From Massilia sp. CF038 (GTDB lineage: Bacteria > Pseudomonadota > Gammaproteobacteria > Burkholderiales > Burkholderiaceae_D): DNA of 64,000 nucleotides. The first letter of the stretch is position 1. Every line of letters starts with the position of its first letter. The notes under the pieces are model-generated. The model had not been told where the DNA came from. It ran no database searches and saw only the letters and a list, made by a program, of their open reading frames with translations. The position numbers and the translations under genes were made by a program. Below are positions 10,597 to 20,081 of this stretch, in pieces. The stretch covers positions 32,994-96,993 of the forward strand of contig NZ_FQWU01000008.1 in NCBI RefSeq assembly GCF_900129765.1, written 5' to 3'.

Positions 10597-12576
10597 ATGT
10601 TCTTCCGTTTGCACGCAAGTCCGCTTGCCCTGTCGGTCCTGGCTGCGCTGTCCTGCGCCAGCGCCTTCGCCCAGGAACCGGTGCTGCCCGCGCCCGCTGC
10701 CATGGTGCTGGAAAACGTGCCGCCAGTGTCCGCCAGCGTGGCTGCCGATATCGCCCGTTATAACGACTTCAAGCCGACCGCGTTTGCAGCCTGGCACCCG
10801 AAGAAGCTGGAGATGATTCTGGTCCGGCGCCACAACAATACCCCGCAGCTGTTCCAGCTCGCCAAGCCAGGTGCGCCACTGACGCTATTGACCGATTACC
10901 CGGAGCCGGTGCGCGCCGCGCGCTATCAGCCACGCCTGGGCAAGTACTACGTGTTCAACAAAGATGCGGGTGGCAACGAAGTATTCCGCAGCTACCGGCG
11001 CGACGCGGGCAGCGCCGATGCGGTTCCCATCACGCCGGACGGTCAGCGCGTGCAGGGCATGTCCCTGTCGGAAAAGAGCGGACGCATGGTGTACGTGACG
11101 GTGCCGGTCAACCGCCAGGGCTCAAACGACCAGATCATGTCGACCGTCAGCCTGGTCGACCCGAAGCATCCGGAAGCAGCGCGCAAGCTGGCTTCACTGC
11201 CCGGCGGCGGCTGGTCTGGTTTTCGTTTTTCGCCGGACGACAAGCAGCTGGTCTACACCGAATACGTGTCGGCCAACGAAAGCTATGTGTGGCTGATGGA
11301 TCTCGACAGCGGCAAGTCGCGCCGTATCACTGCCAAAGAAGGCGAGGAGAATGTCGCTTATTCAGGTGCCCAGTTCAGCCATGACGGCAAGGGCCTGTAT
11401 GCGGTCACCGACCGCGGGGCCGAGTTCCAGCGTCTGACCTACATCGACCTGAAATCGATGAAGCACACCACGCTCACTGGCGAGATCGAATGGGATATCG
11501 AGGATTTTGATTTGTCGGCCGACGGCAAGCTGCTGGCCATGGTGGTGAACCAGGACGGCATGAGCGTGCTGCGCCTGATGCGCACGCGCGACCACAAGAT
11601 GCTGCCGGTGCCGAAGCTGCCGCTCGGTACCATCGGCGGCATGGAGTGGCATCACGACAGCCGTCACCTGGCGCTGTCGCTGGCGTCGAGCACCAGTCCA
11701 TCTGAAGTCTACAGCGTCGACATCAAGACCAATGCCGTCACGCGCTGGACCACGCACGAAAAAATGGCGGTCAACGCGGCCGCCTTTGTGGAGCCCACGC
11801 TGGAGCGCTGGAAGTCGTTCGACGGGCGCAGCATCTCTGGCTTTGTGTACCGCGCGCCGGCCGCCAAATTCCCCGGCAAGCGTCCGGTCCTGATCAATAT
11901 TCATGGCGGTCCCGAAGGGCAGTTCCAGCCAGGCTTCCAGGGCCGCAGCAATTACTACACCGACGTAATGGGCGTGACGGTCATTTACCCGAACGTGCGT
12001 GGCTCCAGCGGCTACGGCAAATCCTTCCTCAAGCTGGACAACGGCCGTTTGCGCGAACACTCGGTGCGCGATATCGGCGCCTTGCTTGACTGGATTGCCA
12101 CCCAGCCCGACCTGGACCCGGCCCGGGTAGCGGTGTCGGGCGGCAGCTATGGCGGCTACATGTCGCTGGCCGTGTCGACCATGTATCCGGAGCGGATCGC
12201 CGCCGCCATCGATGTGGTGGGCGTGTCGAATTTCGTCACCTTCCTGGAAAAGACCGAGAGCTACCGGCGCGACCTGCGCCGGGTTGAATACGGCGACGAA
12301 CGCGATCCGGCCATGCGCGCCTTCCTCGAATCGATCGCGCCGGCCAACAATGCGGCGCGCATCAAGAAGCCGCTGTTCGTCATCCAGGGCAAGAACGACC
12401 CGCGCGTGCCGTACCAGGAGGCGGACCAGATTGTCGCCACCGTGCGCAAGGGCGGCACCCCGGTCTGGTACATGACGGCCAATGACGAGGGTCATGGCTT
12501 TGCCAAAAAGGCCAACGCCGATTACCAGTTCTTCACCTCGATCGACTTCCTCAAGACCTATCTGCTGGCGCAATAA
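10597..12576 (+). CDS. Secreted S9-family prolyl oligopeptidase / dipeptidyl aminopeptidase
   Basis: Serine peptidase of 659 residues with a signal peptide ending ASAFAQ. The N-terminal part forms a beta-propeller (WD40/TolB-like repeats such as FSPDDKQLVYTEY and FSHDGKGLYAV). The C-terminal alpha/beta-hydrolase domain has catalytic Ser517 in GGSYGGYM, probable Asp601 in KNDPRVPY and His633 in DEGHGFAK. These are the standard triad elements of family S9, which removes dipeptides or cuts short peptides after proline. GAAAGGG-type pairing (TGAAAGGG) precedes the ATG. It stands alone between the signalling operon and a pair of palindromic repeats. It probably works in the periplasm on nutrient peptides. 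Confidence 0.93.
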   Translation: MFFRLHASPLALSVLAALSCASAFAQEPVLPAPAAMVLENVPPVSASVAADIARYNDFKPTAFAAWHPKKLEMILVRRHNNTPQLFQLAKPGAPLTLLTDYPEPVRAARYQPRLGKYYVFNKDAGGNEVFRSYRRDAGSADAVPITPDGQRVQGMSLSEKSGRMVYVTVPVNRQGSNDQIMSTVSLVDPKHPEAARKLASLPGGGWSGFRFSPDDKQLVYTEYVSANESYVWLMDLDSGKSRRITAKEGEENVAYSGAQFSHDGKGLYAVTDRGAEFQRLTYIDLKSMKHTTLTGEIEWDIEDFDLSADGKLLAMVVNQDGMSVLRLMRTRDHKMLPVPKLPLGTIGGMEWHHDSRHLALSLASSTSPSEVYSVDIKTNAVTRWTTHEKMAVNAAAFVEPTLERWKSFDGRSISGFVYRAPAAKFPGKRPVLINIHGGPEGQFQPGFQGRSNYYTDVMGVTVIYPNVRGSSGYGKSFLKLDNGRLREHSVRDIGALLDWIATQPDLDPARVAVSGGSYGGYMSLAVSTMYPERIAAAIDVVGVSNFVTFLEKTESYRRDLRRVEYGDERDPAMRAFLESIAPANNAARIKKPLFVIQGKNDPRVPYQEADQIVATVRKGGTPVWYMTANDEGHGFAKKANADYQFFTSIDFLKTYLLAQ

Positions 12577-12578
12577 GC

Positions 12579-12663
12579 ACATCGCCCTCGCGGAGGCGGG
12601 GGCCCATGCCACCTATCCGAATTCGTTCATGTGGCATAGGCCGCGCCTCCGCGAGGGCGATGT
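12579..12663. repeat. Palindromic dispersed repeat, copy 1 (REP/BIME-like)
   Basis: The outer arms are a perfect 20-base inverted repeat (left ACATCGCCCTCGCGGAGGCG). An inner pair, ATGCCAC / GTGGCAT, extends the cruciform. It starts two bases after the stop codon of the S9 peptidase. The same arm sequence recurs at 12825, 19393, 32715, 48187 and 49726. It could act as a transcription end or mRNA 3' stabiliser. Confidence 0.85.
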
Positions 12664-12824
12664 ATGGGTTTGTGCCTCGTTTTTCGACTTATCTCCCTGC
12701 GACGTATTTACAACAAAAGTGCGGCGCCGGGGCGCACTCGGCATTCTATTGTCGAGATAACATTGTCAATACGCTACACTGGCTTTCCATATGGTGTGGT
12801 CTCAGCTAAGTGAGCGTTCACCCA

Positions 12825-12852
12825 CATCGTCCTCGCTTGCGCGAGGACGATG
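12825..12852. repeat. Short hairpin form of the dispersed repeat, copy 2
   Basis: Perfect 12-base stem (CATCGTCCTCGC / GCGAGGACGATG) with a TTGC loop. It lacks the inner part of the full repeat. It lies 43 bases upstream of the PEP-CTERM start codon at 12896, probably within that gene's leader, and the stretch 12577-12895 holds no gene besides copies 1 and 2. Confidence 0.8.
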
Positions 12853-12895
12853 CATCACTGATCGGCGACTGCCCCTTCCACCAAAGGAGTGTGCG

Positions 12896-13573
12896 ATGAC
12901 CCTGATGACGACCCTGAAACTGGCCTGCGCTGCCAGCGTGTTTACCGCCGCCGCATCCCAGGCTGCCGTGATTGCCAGCTTTGACGACTTGATCGCGCCG
13001 CCCGCTGCCGATTCCGCCACCGGCCTGCAATACACCAATCCGGACAACAGCCTGCTCTACCAGGGCGTGAGCTGGGATGCCGATTTCACGGTGGTCGGCG
13101 ATGCGTACCGGGTGTCGGCGTCGGGCCCACTGTTCGGGATCCCGCACTCGGGCGGCTACTTCGTCACCAATCAGTCGGGCCGTTCCGGCCTGTCCATCAT
13201 CACCAGCCAGATCCTCACAGGCGCCTGGTTTGGGCGCAATCAGTATTATGGCTTTACCGAAGGCGGTGCCGATCAGATCACCATCGTTGCCATGGGCGGC
13301 GAGCAGGAACTGGGGGCGGTGGTTTTTGATTTGCCCGAGTCCCATCCGGGCCAGCCGGAACCGCTCTCGTTTGTCGATACCAGCGTGTTTGCCAGCTTGA
13401 GCGGCATCACCGGCTATCGTATCGACCGGCGCGAGCTGGGCACCCAGGCCGGCCACTGGGTGGCGGACGACTTCCAGTTCATTCTGCCCAACGCGGTACC
13501 GGAGCCGGGCAGCCTGCCTTTGCTGGCCGGGTCGCTGGGACTGCTGCTGGCGTGGCGCCGCAGGCGCGCCTGA
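12896..13573 (+). CDS. PEP-CTERM sorting-domain secreted protein
   Basis: Secreted protein of 225 residues. The start at 12896 is set by AAAGGAG in front of it and gives a signal peptide ending ASQAA. The C terminus reads VPEPGSLPLLAGSLG, a short hydrophobic segment, then WRRRRA: the tripartite PEP-CTERM signal recognised by exosortase (EpsH/XrtA type). The body has no recognised enzymatic motif. PEP-CTERM proteins are exported and usually linked to exopolysaccharide or surface matrix. The stop codon abuts that of the convergent CAP gene (TGATCA). No exosortase gene is in the window. Confidence 0.88.
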   Translation: MTLMTTLKLACAASVFTAAASQAAVIASFDDLIAPPAADSATGLQYTNPDNSLLYQGVSWDADFTVVGDAYRVSASGPLFGIPHSGGYFVTNQSGRSGLSIITSQILTGAWFGRNQYYGFTEGGADQITIVAMGGEQELGAVVFDLPESHPGQPEPLSFVDTSVFASLSGITGYRIDRRELGTQAGHWVADDFQFILPNAVPEPGSLPLLAGSLGLLLAWRRRRA

Positions 13574-14431
13574 TCAGCGTGGCGTTGCGAACACCTGGGT
13601 CCAGTAGATGCGTGCCGGCACCCGCGCCTGATTGACGGCGTAGCCGGCGCCCATCTCGGTCAGGTCGTCGCGCATGATGTTGGCGCAGTGACCGGGGCTG
13701 TCAAGCCAGCCTTGCACGACTTCCTCGGGCGTGTCCTGGCCTGCGGCGATGTTTTCAGCGACGGTGCGCCAGCGGTAGCCGGCAGCGATGGCCCGCTCGG
13801 CCGCAGTACGGCCATCCTTGCCGGTGTGATTGAGGTAACGCAGGGCTGCCATATCGGTGCTGTGCACCAGTGCTGCCTCGGCCAGTGCGCCATTCCAGAC
13901 CAGGGGGCCGGCCGCGGGGAACGAGCGCGCGCCGCATTTGCGCTCGACGGCGCGGGCCCGGTTAACCGCTGCCAAAATAAGATGCCCGGCCTCGTCCTGC
14001 GACGGTAACAGCGTCGACGCTGGCGGCGGCGCCGGCTGGGCCAGTACGATCAGCCAGTCGCTCCCGGAACGCACCACACCCACGGCGGAAAAGCGCGCAC
14101 TGCGCAGCACCGTGCAGTAGCGCTGTTCAATCATGCCCATCACAACGGCGGCATCCTCTGTACCGGAAACGGAGATCGCCTCGGCTTCGCGCGCGCGGTA
14201 ACCGGCGCGCTCGAGCGCCACGTCCAGCAAGATGCCACGCCCGACCCGTACCTGCGACAGGGCGGCAGGTGCTGACAGCGGCGGCTGCACCGGCGCCGGA
14301 CGGCCTTCACAGCTGGCAGGCGCCGCCCGGAATGCATTGATCAGACCAATCAGCGGGTCGGGCGCGCGTGCGCCAGCTGCCCCTGCGGACAGCAGCAGAA
14401 CCGGCAACAGCGCGTAAGGTCGGGGCCACAT
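13574..14431 (-). CDS. CAP-domain (SCP/PR-1 family) secreted protein
   Basis: Secreted protein with a signal peptide (MWPRPYALLPVLLLSAG) and a C-terminal CAP domain from about residue 150. Family signatures are HSTDMAALRYLNHTGKDG, a YRWRTVAENIAAG motif, GWLDSPGHCANIM and the final ARIYWTQVFA, which match the CAP signature boxes of bacterial CAP proteins. The N-terminal ~130 residues are unassigned. The ATG at 14431 was chosen because it begins the signal peptide cleanly; a GTG 15 bases upstream (14446) is possible, and neither has a strong ribosome site. The role of bacterial CAP proteins is largely unknown. Confidence 0.88.
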   Translation of the reverse strand: MWPRPYALLPVLLLSAGAAGARAPDPLIGLINAFRAAPASCEGRPAPVQPPLSAPAALSQVRVGRGILLDVALERAGYRAREAEAISVSGTEDAAVVMGMIEQRYCTVLRSARFSAVGVVRSGSDWLIVLAQPAPPPASTLLPSQDEAGHLILAAVNRARAVERKCGARSFPAAGPLVWNGALAEAALVHSTDMAALRYLNHTGKDGRTAAERAIAAGYRWRTVAENIAAGQDTPEEVVQGWLDSPGHCANIMRDDLTEMGAGYAVNQARVPARIYWTQVFATPR

Positions 14432-14484
14432 GAGCGCAGCATACACCGGACGGGCAGGCTGCCGCGCAGGGAAGGCCTAAATAC

Positions 14485-15348
14485 TTACCACTTGATCTCG
14501 CCTTTGGCCACCTTGGCGCTGGTCTGCAAGCCGGACTGCAGGCCGGCAGTGGGATACAGCTTTTGCATGGTGGTCACCAGTTCGCCCGAGTTGGCCGCCT
14601 TGTCCGCAGCGTCGCTAAAGCGCGTGACGTATGCGCGGGTATAGGCAATGCTGGCTGGGGTCATGGCGGCGCCGGGCGCGAAGTGGCCTGGCACCACGGT
14701 GTTTGGGTGCAGCGCTGCAATGCCATCCAGTGTGGCGAGCCAGTCCTGGCGCGACTGCGCCGTTTGCGAGTCGGCCATCCACACATGCAAGCCGTTGAAT
14801 AGCACCACGCCACCGACCACCGCCTTGATCGACGGAATCCACAGATAGGTACGCTCCGGTGTCGGCCCGCTGACGATCAGGGCCTTGCCTTCCAGCGTCA
14901 GCCGATTGCCCTTGAGCGCTTCAGGATAGACGATTTTTTGCGGCGCGTTTTCCTTCAGGATTGGCCCCCAGTAGGCGGCCTTGGCGTCCGCCTTCTTGTG
15001 CATCGCTTCCACCGTCTGCGCGGTGGCCACGATCTTCGCATCAGGGAAGGCTTGCTGCAGCACGTCCAGGCCGAAGTAAAAATCCGGGTCGCCGTGGCTG
15101 ATGTAAATCGTGGTCAGGCGTTTGCCGCTGGCGCGAATGCGCTCGGCCAGTTTCTGCGCTTCGGCGCGCGAAAATTGGGCGTCGACCAGAATGGCGTCGC
15201 GCTTGCCTGCCACCAGCACCGAGGCCACCGGGAAGATCGCTGCTTCGCCAGGGTTGACGACATCGAGTGTGAGCGCGGCAGCGCCAGCGCTCCCGTGGGC
15301 CACGGCGCCGGCCAGCAAGGCAGGGAAAAGCAATTTGCGGATGGACAT
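14485..15348 (-). CDS. Periplasmic metallo-beta-lactamase-fold hydrolase
   Basis: Protein of 287 residues with a signal peptide ending GSAGAAA. The start at 15348 is supported by AAGGAG seven bases ahead. The fold is indicated by VLVAGKRDAILVDAQFS, the metal-site loop YISHGDPDFYFG and VVPGHFAPG. The usual HxHxDH motif is replaced by HGDPDFYFG, a variant seen in a branch of this superfamily, so metal binding and activity cannot be assumed. The gene is divergent from a LysR regulator with only 99 bases between starts, a common arrangement for regulator and target. Substrate unknown. Confidence 0.85.
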   Translation of the reverse strand: MSIRKLLFPALLAGAVAHGSAGAAALTLDVVNPGEAAIFPVASVLVAGKRDAILVDAQFSRAEAQKLAERIRASGKRLTTIYISHGDPDFYFGLDVLQQAFPDAKIVATAQTVEAMHKKADAKAAYWGPILKENAPQKIVYPEALKGNRLTLEGKALIVSGPTPERTYLWIPSIKAVVGGVVLFNGLHVWMADSQTAQSRQDWLATLDGIAALHPNTVVPGHFAPGAAMTPASIAYTRAYVTRFSDAADKAANSGELVTTMQKLYPTAGLQSGLQTSAKVAKGEIKW

Positions 15349-15447
15349 GGGTTTCTCCTTGTAAGTGATGCGGGCCATCTTACGTTGCAATTTATGATGG
15401 AAAAACCAGCTAAACTGACCATATTAATTGCATAAATCGAGCGAATC
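15349..15447. promoter_or_regulatory. Divergent promoter region with inverted repeat (probable LysR operator)
   Basis: Holds the promoters of the metallo-hydrolase (minus) and LysR gene (plus). An inverted repeat ATTTATG (15390-15396) / CATAAAT (15431-15437) with a 34-base spacer lies in it, in an AT-rich context (TTAATTGCATAA). Likely binding region for the neighbouring LysR protein; inferred from layout only. Confidence 0.45.
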
Positions 15448-16353
15448 ATGGACCGTGTTACCGCCGCAAGGGTGTTTGTGGTCATTTCGGAAAGGGGCAG
15501 CATGATTGCCGCCGCCGATGCGCTGGACATGTCGCGCGCGATGGTGACGCGCTATCTGGCGCAGATGGAGCAGTGGGCCCATGCGCGCCTGTTCCACCGC
15601 AGCACGCGACGTCTGAGCTTGACCGATGCAGGCGAGCAGGCGCTGGTCCGTTGCCGCGCATTGCTGGCGCTGGCCGACGCCATGCCCGACAGCGGCGCCG
15701 CCGGCGCCCAGCCCCATGGCTTGCTGCGCATGAGTTGCAGCCCTTCCCTGGGGCAGGCCGTGATGGCGCGCATCGTCACCGCATTTCTGCAGCAGCACGC
15801 GCAGGCGCGGGTGGATCTGCAAATGACCAATCAGGCTGTCAATCTGGTGGAAGACCGGATCGACCTGGCCATCCGCATCACCAACGCGCTCGATCCCAAC
15901 CTGATTGCGCGCCGGCTGGCCGACTGCGATTCAGTGGTGTGCGCGGCGCCGGCCTACCTGGCCGCACACGGCACCCCGAGCCGGCTTGAAGATCTGACCC
16001 GGCACAACTGCCTGACCTTCACCCACTTCGGCAAGCATCTGTGGCAGTTCACGCGGGATGGGCAGGCCGAGGCGATTCCGGTGAGCGGCAATCTGAGTGC
16101 CAATGATCCGCTGGTGCTGCTGGCGGCCACCCAGGCGGGAGCCGGCATTGCGCTGCAGCCGCGCTACAGTGCCATGGGCCCGATCGCGCGCGGCGAACTG
16201 GTGGAGCTGCTGCCGCAATTTGCCCCGCAGGCGCTGGGCATTTATGGTGTGTACGGCTCGCGCCAGCACATGTCGGCGCTGCTGCGCGCGATGCTCGATT
16301 TTCAGCTGGCCTGGTTTGCAGGCCAGCCTGGCTGGCAGAACAGCGCCCCTTAG
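15448..16353 (+). CDS. LysR-family transcriptional regulator
   Basis: DNA-binding regulator of 301 residues. The N-terminal winged helix-turn-helix covers residues 1-60 ([30 protein letters not shown], shown here by its ends VISERGS and YLAQME). The substrate-binding domain begins near residue 90 and includes [19 protein letters not shown]. It is divergent from the metallo-hydrolase gene, which is its probable target, and may repress itself. The effector is unknown. Its 3' end overlaps the convergent purT gene by four bases. Confidence 0.92.
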   Translation: MDRVTAARVFVVISERGSMIAAADALDMSRAMVTRYLAQMEQWAHARLFHRSTRRLSLTDAGEQALVRCRALLALADAMPDSGAAGAQPHGLLRMSCSPSLGQAVMARIVTAFLQQHAQARVDLQMTNQAVNLVEDRIDLAIRITNALDPNLIARRLADCDSVVCAAPAYLAAHGTPSRLEDLTRHNCLTFTHFGKHLWQFTRDGQAEAIPVSGNLSANDPLVLLAATQAGAGIALQPRYSAMGPIARGELVELLPQFAPQALGIYGVYGSRQHMSALLRAMLDFQLAWFAGQPGWQNSAP

Positions 16354-17555
16354 CGCACTGGCTTGACCTTGGCTGCAGCCTCGCGCGCCAGCTGGCGTGC
16401 GCTGTCGGCGTCGGCCGCGCTGGCCAGCGCCACGCCCATGCGGCGCCGTGCGAACGATTCCGGTTTGCCGAACAGGCGGATGTCGGTGCCGGGAACAGCC
16501 AGCGCTTCGGCCACGCCTTCAAAGGCGATGCCGGCCGCATCCAGCTGGCCGTAGATGACGGCCGATGCCGCCGGCGTGCGCAGCGCCACATTGACGGGCA
16601 AACCCAGAATCGCCTTGGCATGGATCTCGAATTCGCTTTGCACCTGGCTGGCCATGGTGACCATGCCGGTGTCGTGCGGGCGTGGGCTCACTTCCGAGAA
16701 CCAGACTTCATCGCCCTTGACGAACAGTTCGACGCCGAACAGGCCCAGGCCGCCCAGATCGGCCGTGACCTTGGCCGCAATCTCGCGCGAGCGCGCCAGC
16801 GCCACCGGGTTCATGCGCTGCGGCTGCCACGATTCCACATAGTCGCCGTGCACCTGGAGGTGGCCGATCGGTTCGCAGAACTGGGTTTCGATCGTCCCGT
16901 CGGCTGCACGCGAGCGCACCGTCAGCAAGGTGATCTCGTAGTCGAAATCGACGAATCCTTCGACGATCACGCGCCCCGAATCGACGCGGCTGCCTGATGC
17001 GGCATAGTCCCAGGCGGCCTTGACGTCGGCTGCGCTATCGAGCTTGGACTGGCCCTTGCCAGACGAGGACATGATGGGCTTGACCATGCACGGGAAACCA
17101 ATGTGCGCGCTGGCCTCTTCCAGTTCGGCCAGGCTGCTGGCAAAGCGGTAAGGTGAGGTCGGTACCCCCAGCGTCTCGGCGGCCAGGCGACGGATGCCTT
17201 CGCGGTTCATGGTCAGGGCTGCGGCGCGGGCGGTGGGAATGCAGGTCAGTTTGCCAGCCGCTTCCAGCGCTACCAGCGTTTCGGTGGCAATGGCTTCGAT
17301 TTCGGGCACGACCAGGTCGGGCTGCTCCTGTTCGATCAGGGCCGCCAGGGCGGCGCCGTCGGTCATGTCGATCACGTGCGCGCGGTGCGCCACCTGGTGG
17401 CCGGGCGCGTTCGGGTAGCGGTCGACGGCGATCACTTCCACGCCCAGGCGTTGCAGCGAAATGATGACTTCCTTGCCCAGTTCTCCCGATCCAAGCAGCA
17501 TGATGCGGGTGGCGGAAGGCGAAAGCGGGGTGCCAAGGCGGCGGGGCGTGATCAT
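16350..17555 (-). CDS. purT: Formate-dependent phosphoribosylglycinamide formyltransferase
   Basis: Cytoplasmic ATP-grasp enzyme of purine synthesis: makes formyl-GAR from GAR, formate and ATP, without folate. The start at 17555 gives 401 residues, the usual PurT length. Motifs visible: [19 protein letters not shown] at the N terminus, [14 protein letters not shown], the ATP-grasp region ([12 protein letters not shown]) and [16 protein letters not shown]. The longer in-frame upstream stretch looks non-coding. It is monocistronic, convergent with the LysR gene and divergent from the M28 peptidase. Confidence 0.96.
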   Translation of the reverse strand: MITPRRLGTPLSPSATRIMLLGSGELGKEVIISLQRLGVEVIAVDRYPNAPGHQVAHRAHVIDMTDGAALAALIEQEQPDLVVPEIEAIATETLVALEAAGKLTCIPTARAAALTMNREGIRRLAAETLGVPTSPYRFASSLAELEEASAHIGFPCMVKPIMSSSGKGQSKLDSAADVKAAWDYAASGSRVDSGRVIVEGFVDFDYEITLLTVRSRAADGTIETQFCEPIGHLQVHGDYVESWQPQRMNPVALARSREIAAKVTADLGGLGLFGVELFVKGDEVWFSEVSPRPHDTGMVTMASQVQSEFEIHAKAILGLPVNVALRTPAASAVIYGQLDAAGIAFEGVAEALAVPGTDIRLFGKPESFARRRMGVALASAADADSARQLAREAAAKVKPVR

Positions 17556-17710
17556 GATGGTCGGTTCCAGGTGGGATGGGGCAAATGCGCGATGATACCA
17601 AATCGGCCCGGTCCAAGCGGGCGGGCGTTGACCGCACCGGCCAGAGCGAGGATACTTTCGTGGCTCGTTGGCGCGCTTGCGCGTACGTACGAATCCGATC
17701 ATTTCCGACC

Positions 17711-19369
17711 ATGGAGTCCGCATTGAAAAACGCCACCTTTGTTCCGCTGCTGCTGGCCGCATCGACCGCCCTGGCGGCCGGCCCGGCTTTCGAGCCGCAG
17801 CGCCTGGCCTCGCACGTCAAGGTTCTTTCCTCCGACGCCTTGGAAGGCCGCGCCCCCAACACGCCGGGCGAAGAAAAAACCGTCGCCTACCTGATCGAAC
17901 AGTTCCAGGCGGCCGGCCTCAAGCCGGGTGGCGACGTGGTTGACGGCAAGGCCAGCTGGACCCAGAAAGTGCCGTTGGGCCGCTTCGAGATCAAGGGCCC
18001 GCTGGCGCTGTCGCTGGCCAATGGCGACAAGAGCGAGCCGCTGGCCCAGGGCGAACAGATCGCCGTGCGCGCCGCCATGAACGGCGAATCCAAGGTCGAC
18101 TTCAAGAATGCGCCGCTGGTATTCGTCGGCTACGGCGTCAGCGCACCGGAGCGCAAGTGGGACGACTTCAAAGGTGTCGACCTGAAAGGCAAGCTGGCGG
18201 TGGTGCTGATCAACGATCCCGACTTCGATACCGGCAAGGGCGCCTTTGGCGGCAAGGCCATGACCTACTACGGCCGCTGGACCTACAAGTTTGAAGAAAT
18301 GGCCCGCCGCGGCGCCATTGGCACCCTGATCGTGCACGAAACGGCGCCAGCCTCGTATGGCTGGGACACCGTCAAAAACTCGAACACCAACGTCATGTAC
18401 GACGTGGTGCGCAAAGAGCCGGCCAAGTCGCACGCGCCGATGGAAGCGTGGATCCAGCGCGACCTGGCCACGGCCTTGTTCAAGCGCGCCGGTCTCGATT
18501 TTGAGGCAGCGCGCAAGCAGGCGCGCCTGCGCACCTTCAAGCCGGTGGAACTGAAAGGGCAAACCCTGTCGGCGCAGTACGCGGTCGACGCGCAGGTGAT
18601 CAACTCGAATAACGTGGTGGCCCGCATCGACGGCAGCGAGCGGCCCAACCAGTACGTGATGTACAGCGGCCACTGGGATCACCTGGGCGTGGGTCTGGCT
18701 GACGCCAAGGGCGACACCATCTACAACGGCGCGGTCGACAACGGCACCGGCATCGCGGCGCTGCTGGAAATGGCGCGCACCTATGCAGGCCGTCCGGCGC
18801 CCAAGCGCAGCGTGGTATTCATGGCGCTGACGGCCGAAGAGCGCGGCCTGATGGGCTCCGAGTACTATGCGGCCAACCCGCTCTACCCGCTGGGCAGCAC
18901 GGTCGGCGTGATCAATATGGATGCCCTGAGCCCGTACGGCCCGGCGCGCAATTTCTCGCTGTCCGGCAGCGCCAAGCAGGACTTGCTGGACCGCCTGGTG
19001 GGTACGGCCAAGCAGTGGAAGGTGCGCTTCTCGCCCGATCCAAAACCGGAAGCAGGCCACTTCTTCCGTTCGGATCACTTCCCGTTCGCCAAGCGCGGCG
19101 TGCCGGCCATCTCGTTCCAGTCGGGTGAAGACCTGGTCGACGGCGGCGTGAAAGCAGGGGCTGCGCACGAAGAAGCCTACACCACCAATAACTACCACCA
19201 GCCGTCGGATGAATTCAATCCGGCCTGGCCGTTTACCGGCATGGCGCGCGACATGGAAATCCTGTTCGCGCTCGGTAACGATCTGGCTAATTCGAGCGAC
19301 TGGCCGACCTGGTCGAAGGATTCGGAATTCCGCGCAGCGCGTGACGCCAGCGCGGGCGAGCGCAAGTAA
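17711..19369 (+). CDS. Secreted M28-family metallopeptidase
   Basis: Zinc aminopeptidase with signal peptide ([19 protein letters not shown]). A PA-type insert occupies roughly residues 100-270. The catalytic domain shows [41 protein letters not shown], and [18 protein letters not shown], covering the metal ligands and the general-base Glu of family M28. The ATG at 17711 has no ribosome site. A TTG at 17723 has GGAG six bases ahead and starts exactly at the signal peptide, so the true start may be TTG. It should act in the periplasm or outside the cell on peptides. Confidence 0.93.
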   Translation: MESALKNATFVPLLLAASTALAAGPAFEPQRLASHVKVLSSDALEGRAPNTPGEEKTVAYLIEQFQAAGLKPGGDVVDGKASWTQKVPLGRFEIKGPLALSLANGDKSEPLAQGEQIAVRAAMNGESKVDFKNAPLVFVGYGVSAPERKWDDFKGVDLKGKLAVVLINDPDFDTGKGAFGGKAMTYYGRWTYKFEEMARRGAIGTLIVHETAPASYGWDTVKNSNTNVMYDVVRKEPAKSHAPMEAWIQRDLATALFKRAGLDFEAARKQARLRTFKPVELKGQTLSAQYAVDAQVINSNNVVARIDGSERPNQYVMYSGHWDHLGVGLADAKGDTIYNGAVDNGTGIAALLEMARTYAGRPAPKRSVVFMALTAEERGLMGSEYYAANPLYPLGSTVGVINMDALSPYGPARNFSLSGSAKQDLLDRLVGTAKQWKVRFSPDPKPEAGHFFRSDHFPFAKRGVPAISFQSGEDLVDGGVKAGAAHEEAYTTNNYHQPSDEFNPAWPFTGMARDMEILFALGNDLANSSDWPTWSKDSEFRAARDASAGERK

Positions 19370-19392
19370 GCAAGCCAGTGTTGACTCCATAA

Positions 19393-19496
19393 ACATCGTC
19401 CTCGCGGAGGCGGGGACCCATAGCACATCGAGCGCACCACAGAGCATGCGTGGCATGGGGCTGGGGCATGCCCCAGCACCTTCGCGAGGACGATGT
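19393..19496. repeat. Palindromic dispersed repeat, copy 3
   Basis: Arms ACATCGTCCTCGCGGAGGCG and the matching CTTCGCGAGGACGATGT at the other end. An inner hairpin is present (TGGGGC ... GCCCCA). It lies between the M28 peptidase stop and the DUF2058 gene. The middle shares GCATGCGTGGCATGGG with copy 4 at 32715. Confidence 0.82.
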
Positions 19497-19539
19497 CGGT
19501 GATGGTATCCTTACGGCTTACTCACACGGAGCAGCGGTC

Positions 19540-20076
19540 ATGGTTTCATTGCAAGAACAATTTCTGAAGGCGGGTCTGGTCGACAAGAACAAGGTCAAAA
19601 AAGCGATCCAGGACAAGAGCAAGCAGATCAAGGAAGAGCGCCGCAGCGGTACCCAGACCGAGAACGAAGCGCGGCTGGCGGCCCAGGAGCTGCAGCGCAA
19701 AAACGCAGAAAAAGCCCGCGAAGCCAATGCCCAGCGCGATGCAGCTGCCGCACAAAAAGCCATCATCGCGCAGATCGTACAAATGGTGCAAAAGAACCGC
19801 CAAAGCAAGGGCAACGGCGATATCGCCTACAACTTCACCCACGGCAGCAAGATCGAACGGATCTATGTGTCAGCAGCCGTGCAGGCCCACCTGATGGCAG
19901 GCCGCCTGGTGATCGTGTGCCAGGGCGGCACGGTCGAACTGGTGCCGCGCGTGATTGCCGACAAAATCGCCGAGCGCGACGCATCGATGGTGGTACGCGT
20001 GAACAAACCAAGCACCCAGGTGGACGAGGATGATCCCTACGCGGCTTACCAGATCCCCGACGATCTGATGTGGTAA
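19540..20076 (+). CDS. DUF2058 family protein (YaiL-like)
   Basis: Cytoplasmic protein of 178 residues. The N terminus reads MVSLQEQFLKAGLVDKNK, followed by a highly charged coiled-coil segment rich in Lys, Glu and Arg, then a compact domain (YNFTHGSKIERIYV, RLVIVCQGGTVELVP) and an acidic tail ending DDPYAAYQIPDDLMW. All are typical of DUF2058 (E. coli YaiL). The start at 19540 has GGAG nine bases ahead. Function is not established; YaiL-like proteins are nucleoid- or ribosome-associated candidates, but nothing here decides that. Confidence 0.9.
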   Translation: MVSLQEQFLKAGLVDKNKVKKAIQDKSKQIKEERRSGTQTENEARLAAQELQRKNAEKAREANAQRDAAAAQKAIIAQIVQMVQKNRQSKGNGDIAYNFTHGSKIERIYVSAAVQAHLMAGRLVIVCQGGTVELVPRVIADKIAERDASMVVRVNKPSTQVDEDDPYAAYQIPDDLMW

Positions 20077-20081
20077 AAGCG

